From Caldilineaceae bacterium (lineage in GTDB: Bacteria; Chloroflexota; Anaerolineae; Caldilineales; Caldilineaceae), in the NCBI GenBank assembly GCA_022827195.1, contig JAJDTL010000040.1, forward strand, positions 1-64,000: a stretch of DNA of 64,000 bases. The letters run 5' to 3'. Shown here piece by piece: positions 1 through 7,984 of the stretch. Under the pieces are notes generated by a model. The model did not search any database and was not told where the DNA came from. It was given only the letters and a program-made list of their open reading frames with translations. How positions within the stretch are numbered: position 1 is the stretch's first letter; every line of letters begins with the position of its first letter. Position numbers and translations under genes: made by a program.

Positions 1-244
1 AACATCTCCTCCGCCCCGCGTATAAATTTCGCCTTCGCTTCTTCTCGTTTCATCATTCCACCCCTCTCTCCATTTCCCTTTCCTTTTCCCTCATTTCAGT
101 CTACCCTTCTTACACCTCTACAAAAATCTGGGATGCACCCACCGGTAGCGATTGTGTAGTACTGGGACCCGTAGAGTGGTATAATCGGGACTGCAAAAAA
201 GCCTGCGGCAAGAGGACGCCGCCAGCCTGGACAAAGGACGAAGA
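1..244 (+). promoter_or_regulatory. Upstream region of the cyclodeaminase gene, with possible -10 box
   Basis: No gene is seen. The first 120 bases are strongly pyrimidine-rich on the plus strand. A perfect TATAAT lies at 180-185, about 60 bases before the first start codon, but no good -35 box sits at the usual distance (TTGTGT at 152-157 is too far). The promoter is therefore likely but not proven. Confidence 0.4.
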
Positions 245-892
245 GTGACAGAGATTACGACAGCGCAGGCTTCTGTTGAAGAATTCCTGGTTGCACTGGC
301 CGCCGGCGATTCGACGCCCGGTGGCGGCGCTGCTGCCGCACTAACCGGAAGTCAGGCTGCGGCCCTGCTCAGTATGGTCTTGAACTTCACTGTAGGCCGC
401 AAGAGATACGCGGAATTTGAAGAAGAGTTGCAACGCTGCCTGAAGCGCACCGAACGCCTGCGAGTCGAGCTTCTTTCCCTCGCCGACAAGGATGCCGAGG
501 CCTTTGGGGCGGTTGCCGCCTGCTACGCTATGCCCCGCTCGACCGACGCAGAGAAATCGGCGAGAACGACCGCAATGCAGGTCGCTTTGAGAGGGGCGGC
601 TGAGGTCCCACTCGCGATGGCCGACCTATGCCTCGAAATCCTGAAACTCACGCCACCAGTCGCAGAAAAGGGCAACGCCAATGTCGTTAGCGATGCCGCG
701 ACGGCTGCCCATCTCGCTTATGCCGCCATGCACAGCGCGCTCGTGAACGTAAAAGTCAATCTCAAGTTCCTGAAGGACGCGTCCTACGTTGCCCAGGGGC
801 AGGCAAAAGTTGAGTCGTTGGAAAACGAAGCCGAGAGCTGCTACGCCGCTGCTCGCTCTTCCTGCAAGAGAACGCTTGGTATAGCCATATGA
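245..892 (+). CDS. Formimidoyltetrahydrofolate cyclodeaminase-like protein (FTCD_C/FchA family)
   Basis: The family converts 5-formimino-THF to 5,10-methenyl-THF plus ammonia in the cytoplasm. The whole 215-aa product matches the stand-alone bacterial form: the N-terminal [11 protein letters not shown] segment (about residues 23-33), then long helices and the conserved [13 protein letters not shown] stretch near residue 142. The GTG start at 245 is preceded by AAAGGA about six bases away. The gene overlaps the next, folD-like gene by four bases (ATGA), so the two are probably translationally coupled. Its product would be the direct substrate of a methenyl/methylene-THF dehydrogenase, which fits the neighbour. 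Assignment comes from family resemblance only. Confidence 0.85.
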   Translation: MTEITTAQASVEEFLVALAAGDSTPGGGAAAALTGSQAAALLSMVLNFTVGRKRYAEFEEELQRCLKRTERLRVELLSLADKDAEAFGAVAACYAMPRSTDAEKSARTTAMQVALRGAAEVPLAMADLCLEILKLTPPVAEKGNANVVSDAATAAHLAYAAMHSALVNVKVNLKFLKDASYVAQGQAKVESLENEAESCYAAARSSCKRTLGIAI

Positions 893-1746
893 GCGCCCAA
901 CTACTGAACGGTCGGCAGCGAGCTAAAGAGTTGCAGGCGGAACTGAAAGAACGAATTGCGAATCTCGCGGCCAATTCGGGTGCGCCGCCGACGCTGGCTG
1001 CACTGCAAGTCGGGTCCGACGAGGGGGCTTCGGGTTATCTGAGGGCGATTCGCCGCGCCTGTAGAGGCGTTGGCGTTACCCTCCGTCCCGTCGAACTCAC
1101 CAAAGACTGCTCGCAATCGGACGTGGAGGCAGCACTCTCCGCCCTGAACCACGACGATACTGTACATGGCATCATGGTCCTCGAGCCATTGCCGGAGCAT
1201 ATCGACGATTCGCTCTTGATTGACGGACTGAATCCGGCCAAAGACGTTGACGGCGTTCATCCGCTCAATGCCGGCCGACTTGCTGCCCAGAAGGAGCCTT
1301 TCTTCGTACCCGCCACGCCCGCAGGAGGAATCCTATTGCTGGAAGAGGCGGGCGTCACCTTCAAAGGAAAGAGAGCTGTCGTAATCGGCCGTAGCGAAAT
1401 CGTCGGTAAGCCGATGGCCCTGCTGCTCCTGCACAGGCACTGCACCGTGACCATCGCCCATAGCCGTACTGAGTCCTTGCCCGCGGTTTCAAAGGAGGCG
1501 GATATCCTTTGTGTTGCCATCGGCCGGCCGGAGATGGTTACGGGCGAATGGGTAAAACCCGGAGCCGTTGTAGTAGACTTCGGGACGACCTATACGGATG
1601 ATGGCCTCAGGGGCGATTGCGAACGGGAAAGTGTAGAAGCCGTGGCGGGCATGTTGACCCCGGTTCCCGGGGGAACAGGCCCAATGACAAACGTATTGCT
1701 GATGGAGAATCTGCTCAAGGCCTACTGCCGCGCAGTGAGAATTTGA
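889..1746 (+). CDS. folD: FolD-like methylene-THF dehydrogenase with altered cyclohydrolase residues
   Basis: FolD proteins normally carry out both NADP-dependent 5,10-methylene-THF dehydrogenase and methenyl-THF cyclohydrolase reactions. The 285-aa product is full length and collinear with E. coli FolD: Tyr50 is present, the KDVDG motif gives Asp121, the nucleotide-binding GRSEIVGKP motif is near residue 165, and the [12 protein letters not shown]-terminal motif is intact. The catalytic Lys54 is Ile and Gln98 is Leu (MVLEPLP instead of the usual VQLPLP). These residues are needed for the cyclohydrolase step, so I infer a dehydrogenase-only enzyme. The gene overlaps the upstream cyclodeaminase gene, whose product would supply methenyl-THF. 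Confidence 0.88.
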   Translation: MSAQLLNGRQRAKELQAELKERIANLAANSGAPPTLAALQVGSDEGASGYLRAIRRACRGVGVTLRPVELTKDCSQSDVEAALSALNHDDTVHGIMVLEPLPEHIDDSLLIDGLNPAKDVDGVHPLNAGRLAAQKEPFFVPATPAGGILLLEEAGVTFKGKRAVVIGRSEIVGKPMALLLLHRHCTVTIAHSRTESLPAVSKEADILCVAIGRPEMVTGEWVKPGAVVVDFGTTYTDDGLRGDCERESVEAVAGMLTPVPGGTGPMTNVLLMENLLKAYCRAVRI

Positions 1747-1750
1747 TACG

Positions 1751-2527
1751 CTAATGCCCCAGGATTTCGACACTCTTCTCTCTGGGGTGATAGTCCAGGG
1801 TCGCGACGCCGAACTTGCCGAGTAACGCACGCGCCTTTTCCAACCGCGTTCGCAGGCGGGGTTCTTTACATCGCCATTCACCGCGCACCTGTTTGCAGAC
1901 AAGCTGCGAATCGCCCCAAATGCTCACCGAGGTCGATTCAGGCTCGACCAGTTTGTCGACCATCCCCTGGTGCACTGCCTCCAGCGCCGCGATGAGCGTG
2001 TCGTATTCAGCCTCGTTGTTGGTCATGTCGTCGCCGAAACTTAGGCGTACGACTTGCCTTGGCTGGCCCGGCCAGTCCAGCGCGTAACTGCCGTACCCTT
2101 GGCCCGGGTTCCCACGACTGCCACCGTCGAAGACGATGCGCACCGGTTCCGCCGGAACCTGTCCCGATACGGACAGTCTTTCAGCAGGCGCATCTCCTGC
2201 TGGTGCGTCTCTTGCTGGAGCATCTTTTGCAAGCGCGGGATCTGCGACAGCGCCGCTTTCGGTGGGCCGCGACAAGCCTGTTCCGGGTCGAGGACGTTCT
2301 CCTGGACGGGGAGGCGCTGCCTGACCGCCGGCTAGGACCGCGCCCGCCGCCTTCGATGTGCCGGAGACATTCTTCACCGCAGGTACGATTTCAAGAGGAT
2401 TGCGGTCGGACAGCAGATCTTCGGACTCAAGCAGGCCCATTGCCTTGAGGTGACGGAAGAGAAGTCTCCTTCTGTGGGGCGGCAGGATTTCAATCCTGCC
2501 GATGATCTCATCTAACTCGCGCTCCAT
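1751..2527 (-). CDS. RNase H-fold protein (RVT_3/RNase HI-like) with low-complexity linker
   Basis: The C-terminal 130 residues carry the RNase H fold: FDGGSRGNPG with the first Asp, NNEAEYDTLIAALE with the Glu, and WGDSQLV with the second Asp. These metal-binding residues support cleavage of RNA in RNA/DNA hybrids. The usual last segment (R..N..AD) is absent: the protein stops at HPREKSVEILGH, so the fourth acidic ligand is missing. The N-terminal 60 residues form a small helical region, followed by an Ala/Pro/Gly-rich linker with repeated DAPA units. I chose the ATG at 2527, which has AGGGA upstream; a GTG at 2566 is possible. The gene converges on folD with a 4-base gap. Confidence 0.7.
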   Translation of the reverse strand: MERELDEIIGRIEILPPHRRRLLFRHLKAMGLLESEDLLSDRNPLEIVPAVKNVSGTSKAAGAVLAGGQAAPPRPGERPRPGTGLSRPTESGAVADPALAKDAPARDAPAGDAPAERLSVSGQVPAEPVRIVFDGGSRGNPGQGYGSYALDWPGQPRQVVRLSFGDDMTNNEAEYDTLIAALEAVHQGMVDKLVEPESTSVSIWGDSQLVCKQVRGEWRCKEPRLRTRLEKARALLGKFGVATLDYHPREKSVEILGH

Positions 2528-2655
2528 GTCGTTCCCTGCCAACAACTGACCTTCTGTTTGAGTCACATCTATGACTGAGGTTCAAGTTGCAAAGCGCACT
2601 GGGCCCCATCGGAACCTGTAAACGGGCAAAACCCGAGCCCTGTCCAGGCGGCAGA

Positions 2656-3501
2656 TCATCCTCCGCCAGCAACAGCCTTTTCCCAAAGAAACAGCAGGTT
2701 GGCTTGATGGAAATTCTGCACCAGCCCGCCGAGGGGAATCCGATTCCGGCCAAACTGCTCAATGTCGTTGCTCAAGAGCTCCTTCTTGGTTGAGCCTTCC
2801 GCAATCAGTCGGTTGACCAGAAATTGAATGTCATCAAGGTACTTGATGCTCTCCTCGATGCTAGGCGTGACCTCGCCCCGCAGCAGTATGTCCCCGTGTC
2901 CTTGAACAATGGTCTCAAGATTGAACTCATGCAGGCTGTGCAATGACTGTTTGAACTTGTCGATGTCGGCAAAAGGGGAAGCAATAACGGGTACCGGCAT
3001 CATAAGATCGCTGGCGAAGAGCACTTTCTCCTCGCGCACGTGCACCACACAGACGTCGGGCCCCGGCCCCGGCGCGTGCATGACATGTACGGTCTTGTCC
3101 CCAAGCCGGATGACCGACCCCTCGTTGAAAACGATTTTGGGCAATCGGATCTCGACTTTCAACAGTTCATTCGTGTGCTCCCTCGCTTCCTCCAACGCTC
3201 TGCGACCATATCGGACCAGCAGATCCCGGGCCCTTTCGTGGGCGATTAGCTCAGCCTCGGGGAAGAGACACGAACCGTAGACATGGTCAGCATGGCTAAT
3301 CGTGTTTATGAGAAAGCGGATTCCCGCTGGGCAGTGTTGTTTTGCGAAGTCGATAATCTGCTTTGTCTCTGAAGGAAAAGGCAGAGTATCGATCAATATG
3401 CCGCCTTCTTGGGAGACAACGAGCCCGGCATTCACCTCCGCATACAGGGCACTGGTGAATACCCATGTGTCGTCTGCCACCCGAGTACGCGTTATCGTCA
3501 C
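2656..3501 (-). CDS. Metallo-beta-lactamase-fold hydrolase with changed metal ligands
   Basis: The 281-aa protein has the MBL order: an N-terminal beta sandwich, the signature segment around residues 66-73, LFASDL near residue 166 and VQGHGD near residue 198. The signature reads NTISHADH instead of the usual THxHxDH, so the first metal His is Ile68. The segment that is normally GHTPG reads APGPGPD, removing another His. The second signature His, the Asp-His pair and the later Asp and His remain. The protein may bind a single metal or have changed chemistry, and its substrate cannot be predicted. It is on the same strand as the downstream RNase H-like gene, 128 bases away. Confidence 0.75.
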   Translation of the reverse strand: MTITRTRVADDTWVFTSALYAEVNAGLVVSQEGGILIDTLPFPSETKQIIDFAKQHCPAGIRFLINTISHADHVYGSCLFPEAELIAHERARDLLVRYGRRALEEAREHTNELLKVEIRLPKIVFNEGSVIRLGDKTVHVMHAPGPGPDVCVVHVREEKVLFASDLMMPVPVIASPFADIDKFKQSLHSLHEFNLETIVQGHGDILLRGEVTPSIEESIKYLDDIQFLVNRLIAEGSTKKELLSNDIEQFGRNRIPLGGLVQNFHQANLLFLWEKAVAGGG

Positions 3502-3684
3502 CCGACTCGTCTCCTATAACTGCCCGCGAGTACCAAACGGAATCCGGCACGACAGTATATCACGATCGGCCTTTTGGGGCGAACAAGCCAGTCGTGAAGG
3601 GTTCATTCCAATACCGGGGCACGAATTCCCATCCCTCAGGGAGCAACCGATTCTTACCCGCCCCCCGCAGTCCCCGGCCACCGG

Positions 3685-3734
3685 CAACTGCCAACTCGCA
3701 ACTGCCAACTGATAACTACCAACTGGTAACTGCC
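3685..3734. repeat. Short imperfect tandem repeat of CAACTGC/CAACT units
   Basis: About five imperfect copies of a 10-11-base unit based on CAACTGC lie head to tail. They are in the gene-free gap, so this is probably simple-sequence expansion. No protein reading is supported. Confidence 0.6.
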
Positions 3735-4452
3735 GCTGGACGGTCGGTCTGTATCCTTTCACGAAAAGCAAGCAGCTGTCACAGTTTTGCGCACTTCCTT
3801 CACACAAACGCCATCTTTTGCGCATTTTCTGTCCAAAACCGACCGCAATGTGACCGCGGCCGCATCCTGCTACGAGAGTCCATGCCAATATCCTGTCACG
3901 AGGAAAGAGAAAAATCTTTCATTCCTAGTCCCATCTGGCCAGAACAAGCATTTCGATTCCCTATCGATACCCTGCCGATTCCCGATTTCCGAAGAATACG
4001 CAGCCGGTTTGCGTCGCGTCTGGAAGCATCCGGGCCAATTTTGGACAGAATCGGCCTCATTCTTGCGCATATGCGCGGCCTTACCTTAAAGGAGGCTGAC
4101 GCCACCACTGAATTCGTCGCCGATTTTAGCGCGCGCATGCGAAGTGGCCCAAAATGTGGACCTCTACTCGACCAATAGTCCGGCAGCCGCCGTCGGATTC
4201 GTCGCCAAATCTCCCTTTTAGTAACGGATGAATCGAGCCGGCATGAGCAAGTCCCATGATGACGCTCAGGCGATGCTCGATTTCCGCGCCCAACTACCCA
4301 GCGCGGGCAGAGCGCGAAATCGCCGTCTGACATTCCTACCCACTAATCTGAAATGTACCCAGTCGCGATTGCTGTTCCGTCAAACGGCCATACTTGGCGA
4401 GCTCCAACGTGCGGCGGCCTGCGAGTGCAAAACGAACTGTCGTGTCTCGAAA

Positions 4453-4484
4453 AAGAAGACCGGTGCCTAGGCACCGGTCTTCTT
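4453..4484 (-). terminator. Rho-independent terminator of the SMP-30 operon
   Basis: A perfect palindrome with 16-base arms (AAGAAGACCGGTGCCT and its complement) is followed on the minus strand by a short T-run. It lies about 50 bases after the stop codon at 4537 and ends the minus-strand operon that begins near 7834. Confidence 0.85.
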
Positions 4485-4536
4485 GGCCGTGATTCTCCTG
4501 TGTCCAATTGGAGGCTCCGCCCCGAATTCGACGCCC

Positions 4537-5424
4537 TTACGCTGATGCGAGTCCCTGGCGATCGGTACGCGCCCTGAGAAGATGTCCCTCTGTACTGGTA
4601 ACGTAGAGATCTCGGAGATCGGGTCCGGCAAACGCGCAGTTGGTTGGACTGTCGCAGGGCACCGGATGCGTCTCGAGCACGCGGCCATCCGCAGCGAAGA
4701 CGTATATCATCCCACCAGGGCCGCTCACACCCCACCCTGCTGTTGCAACGATATTTCCGTCGACGTCCAAGCACATGCCGTCTACGCCCCGATGGGGGTA
4801 GAAGTTGTGCAACACCTCATGGTCGCCCACAATGCGGCTACCCTCTTCTGGTCCTCCTTCGACTATGGGGTATGCCCAGAGCTCACGCTTCTGGCCTTCC
4901 CCGTTCTTGCTCTGGGCGACATACAAGGTCTCTTCGTCAGGTGAAATGAGCAGGCCGTTGGGCGCGGTCGTATCGTAGGTTACCCGAACAGCACTCCAGC
5001 TGCCATCCGGCTGCGGGTCCAACCTGTAAACGGATTCGTGGTCCAGCTCCATGTCGTCGCGGAAGTCGCCGTAGCGCGGGTCGGTAAACCAGACACGCCC
5101 GCGACTGTCAATCGCCAAGTCATTTGGGCTGTTGAGCCGGTTCCCTTCAAACTCGGCGCACAATACTATGGTTTCGCCGCCATCAGGGTACTGCACCATG
5201 CGACGACCACCGCCTTCGCACGCGTTGATCACACCATTGGCGTCCAGCATAAGGCCGTTGGCTTCGTTTGTTCCCTCTCGCCATACGGTGAACTCGCCGC
5301 CCTCCGGATCGTAACGAAAGATGCGGCTGTTCACGATGTTTGTAAAGAAAAGAAAACGTCCGTCCCAGACGGGGCCTTCGGTCAAGCCGATTGGTTCAAG
5401 CAGGACCTCGAAATGCCACGCCAT
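4537..5424 (-). CDS. SMP-30/gluconolactonase-like beta-propeller protein
   Basis: The 295-aa protein has the SMP-30/LRE fold: EGPVWDG near residue 16 with the metal Glu, NRLNSPNDLAIDSRGRVWFTDPRYG around residues 95-120 (Asn and Asp ligands), and the TAPNGLLISPDEETLYVAQS segment near residue 155 followed by DGMCLDVDGNI. Family members hydrolyse sugar lactones with a single Ca or Zn ion. It is the last gene of an operon with a sugar isomerase-like gene 15 bases upstream, which suggests a role in breakdown of an aldonolactone or related sugar. The exact substrate cannot be read from sequence. Confidence 0.88.
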   Translation of the reverse strand: MAWHFEVLLEPIGLTEGPVWDGRFLFFTNIVNSRIFRYDPEGGEFTVWREGTNEANGLMLDANGVINACEGGGRRMVQYPDGGETIVLCAEFEGNRLNSPNDLAIDSRGRVWFTDPRYGDFRDDMELDHESVYRLDPQPDGSWSAVRVTYDTTAPNGLLISPDEETLYVAQSKNGEGQKRELWAYPIVEGGPEEGSRIVGDHEVLHNFYPHRGVDGMCLDVDGNIVATAGWGVSGPGGMIYVFAADGRVLETHPVPCDSPTNCAFAGPDLRDLYVTSTEGHLLRARTDRQGLASA

Positions 5425-5439
5425 CCTTCGCTCCTTCCC

Positions 5440-6228
5440 TTATCCCTTCAGGTAGTCCGATCCGCACTCAAGTACGATCTGTCTGCTCCGCCGCAGCGCT
5501 AGATAGGGATCTTCCAGCTGGGGACTCAATTCGAGACTGACCGCCCCGGTATAGTTGATGTCCTCCAAAGCAAGGAACATCTCGCGCAGCATCTCAACCG
5601 TTAGAATCCCGTCGAGTAGCCCCCAATGCAGATCGCCCTTCCCGTCATTGTCATCGAGATGGACGTAGGCAAGCCGCTCGCCTGCCCGCCGAATGACACC
5701 GGCAGGATCTTCGTCGCTGATCAGCACATGGCCTATGTCGAACAAGAGGCCCAGATTGGGGTGGTCAATCCTATTGATGAATTCCAGCGTTTCCGCCGCG
5801 GAGGGAAGCGCCGTCCCCGGGAAGTGCTCGATACCAATTCTGATTCCAAGGGCCGCCGCTTTATCGGCAGCTGTCGCCAGCGAATCAGCGTAGCGCGAAA
5901 GGGCCGCTTCGCTTCCGTCTGCGCCGGGCACAAGATAGACTGCGCTACCGCCAAGCTCTTTGCACTGGCGCGCAATGCGATGCAGGTGAGTCAATGCTTC
6001 GTTACGCGACAGGCTATCCGCGCTGTCAAGGGACGCGCCTTCCGGCAATCCGTATGAGGCAGCCACAGAGGAAACTTGCAAGGAATTCGATCTGGCAACT
6101 GCCTGAGCGGCCGAACTCTTCAGGAATTCCGGCCTGATGTCAATCCAACGGAATCCCAGGGCGTTCATATCAGAAAGAACGCTCTCCTCCGGCGCAGTCA
6201 GGGCCCAAACGCAACAGGACAGATACAT
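5440..6228 (-). CDS. Sugar phosphate isomerase/epimerase-like TIM-barrel protein (AP_endonuc_2 fold)
   Basis: The 262-aa product fits the xylose isomerase-like TIM-barrel family. Visible metal-site strands are IRIGIEHFPGT near residue 130 (Glu), LGLLFDIGHVLI near residue 160 (Asp, His), LAYVHLDDNDGKGDLHWGLLDG near residue 185 (His, Asp) and AVSLELSP near residue 230 (Glu). Such enzymes move carbonyl groups or epimerise sugars using divalent metals. It lies 4 bases after the upstream 533-aa gene and 15 bases before the SMP-30-like gene, so the three are probably one sugar-utilisation transcript. Substrate unknown. Confidence 0.82.
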   Translation of the reverse strand: MYLSCCVWALTAPEESVLSDMNALGFRWIDIRPEFLKSSAAQAVARSNSLQVSSVAASYGLPEGASLDSADSLSRNEALTHLHRIARQCKELGGSAVYLVPGADGSEAALSRYADSLATAADKAAALGIRIGIEHFPGTALPSAAETLEFINRIDHPNLGLLFDIGHVLISDEDPAGVIRRAGERLAYVHLDDNDGKGDLHWGLLDGILTVEMLREMFLALEDINYTGAVSLELSPQLEDPYLALRRSRQIVLECGSDYLKG

Positions 6229-6232
6229 CTTG

Positions 6233-7834
6233 CTAACCCCCTGCCGGTATCTGCGGCGAATGGCCGCTGGCGCCCGGTTGCTCTGATGATTGGGCTAGAA
6301 TCGATCTCAATTCACCTAGTTCGTCGCAACGAAGTGAGCGGTGCAACTTGATAGGATGACGCTGGCACCACTCTTCGATCGCCGGTGTCATTTTCACAAT
6401 TGTTGAAAAGTCGTTGGGGAAGCGGAGCGGATTCCCACCCAGCCATCGCCCATGGCGGCCCGAAAGCGTAGTATTCCAGATCTTGGCGGGAATCACGTCA
6501 GGCGACGAATGGCTGGCAGGCCAGACCTGAAACAGTATGGGTATGTCAGGTGGGAAATCCGGCAATATGGTCTGCAAGAGCGCATGACTTCGACTGCATG
6601 TGGACGGCATCCAAAGAGGGAGCACGGGACTACGCCGCCCGATTACCGGGTTCATCTGCGGACCGCTCTCGATGAGAACTGCTCCCGGCTGAATCTGCAG
6701 GAGAAAGTACAGCCATTGCCAAGCGTAGAATCCCAGACGGCTGATCTCGTCGACGGAGCCAAACTCCAGCGAATGCAAGGGTATGTTGACATCCGCAGCG
6801 AATGCGCGAACGCTGGTCGCGAAACCCGTGATAGATCCCCACTGGGCCTCGGGCTGATAGGTCCAGTGCCGTGAGAGACGCCACCCGCTCCGCTGCGCGC
6901 CGCCCACTTCGCTGAGCCAGTCGTCGAGCCAAGGCGTACCGCGAATAAACTCCTGGTCGGTGAATCCACCATGGCTACCAATCTGAAATCTGTGCCGGGC
7001 ACCGAGCTCATATTGGCTCCATCTCGAAGAACACGACAGCAACAAGATCGATCCGCCGGGCATCAGCCTTTCGCGAATGAAGCGCCGGTATGGGTCCGGC
7101 AATATGGCCAACTTCAAGTATATCTGGACGGACCGCCGGATCTGCCGCCTGGCGTGGATAGGATCAAACAGGCTGACCGCGAGCAGGTCGGGATTGTGAT
7201 TGAGGATGGGCGTGAGAAGGTCAACACTGCGCTGCTGATAACCGGCAACGTCATCCGGCCTGCCGCGAGACGCAAAACTGATCGGGAAACTGTCTGCCAG
7301 CAACGGAGCGCCCAGGCAGGCGCACAAATGAGCGGTAGCGCCGGAAGGCACGCCGATCACAATTGTGTCGAAGCGCCGGTCGGGATCAAGGCCGTCGTAT
7401 TGGCCGACGTTCCACTGTGCTAGGTCCGCTGTCGTCAAATTAAAGGTGAGCGACCGGTTGTGGGGCCGACCTTCCATTGCCCGGGCTGCCAAACCTGAGC
7501 TCCAACTACGAGGCATATTTGACGACATTTTCAGAAGGGCGACTTGCCGTCCCAGTCTCGAATTGACCGCCGGGTGGTGAAAGCGATTGTCGAGGGCAGA
7601 CGCCACCGCAGCAACCGCGCCCGTAGCGATCTCGAAACCGACAGGTTGATAGTTCACGTGCTTGACGATTCCCGTTCTCTTGCTGCTCGGATGGCAAGCC
7701 CGGTGCGATTTCAGCAATGATATGGTGTGACAAGTATAGCCGAGCAACAATGGCTTCGCAATTCCGATTTGTTCCCAAGCCAGCGGCTCACTATTGACTG
7801 AGAGAGTCAACGACCAGTCCAATTTAAGCGACAC
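6233..7834 (-). CDS. Unrecognised 533-aa protein, first gene of the sugar-related operon
   Basis: I do not recognise a family. The long frame keeps one direction and is closely followed by the isomerase-like gene (4 bases), which supports it as a real gene. The middle part contains alternating hydrophobic strands such as FDTIVIGVPSGATAHL (about residue 160) and GSILLLSCSSRW (about residue 265) that could belong to a Rossmann-like alpha/beta domain. It has many Trp, Arg and Ser residues, no membrane segment and no signal peptide. The start is uncertain because no strong ribosome site is seen. It could be an uncharacterised sugar-related or lactate-racemase-like protein, but that is only a guess from context. 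Confidence 0.55.
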   Translation of the reverse strand: MSLKLDWSLTLSVNSEPLAWEQIGIAKPLLLGYTCHTISLLKSHRACHPSSKRTGIVKHVNYQPVGFEIATGAVAAVASALDNRFHHPAVNSRLGRQVALLKMSSNMPRSWSSGLAARAMEGRPHNRSLTFNLTTADLAQWNVGQYDGLDPDRRFDTIVIGVPSGATAHLCACLGAPLLADSFPISFASRGRPDDVAGYQQRSVDLLTPILNHNPDLLAVSLFDPIHARRQIRRSVQIYLKLAILPDPYRRFIRERLMPGGSILLLSCSSRWSQYELGARHRFQIGSHGGFTDQEFIRGTPWLDDWLSEVGGAQRSGWRLSRHWTYQPEAQWGSITGFATSVRAFAADVNIPLHSLEFGSVDEISRLGFYAWQWLYFLLQIQPGAVLIESGPQMNPVIGRRSPVLPLWMPSTCSRSHALLQTILPDFPPDIPILFQVWPASHSSPDVIPAKIWNTTLSGRHGRWLGGNPLRFPNDFSTIVKMTPAIEEWCQRHPIKLHRSLRCDELGELRSILAQSSEQPGASGHSPQIPAGG

Positions 7835-7984
7835 CCTCTCTCTCCTCGACTTGGCAAGTAGGTTGTCGACCCCTTCCCTTCGCCTCGACAGGAAACGCGT
7901 TGACGGTTCTTAGCGCCTGTGATAGGCTTCCGCGAGCGTTCGCCGTGCGCTAAGCGGCAACGGGAATCCATCAGAGGCTATGTC

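Larger units (their letters stand above)
3502..4536. other. One-kilobase gap without a convincing gene
   Basis: Several short overlapping frames occur on both strands, but none has recognisable domains, a good ribosome site or consistent codon use. The gap holds a short tandem repeat (3685-3734), a perfect 12-bp inverted pair TTCTGTCCAAAA (3827-3838) and TTTTGGACAGAA (4039-4050), and a terminator at its right end. It may be a decayed gene or element. Confidence 0.5.

Noticed and set aside
3465..4178. 237-aa plus-strand frame in the gap
   Set aside because: It begins inside the MBL gene on the other strand, crosses the tandem repeats, and shows no domain or ribosome site.
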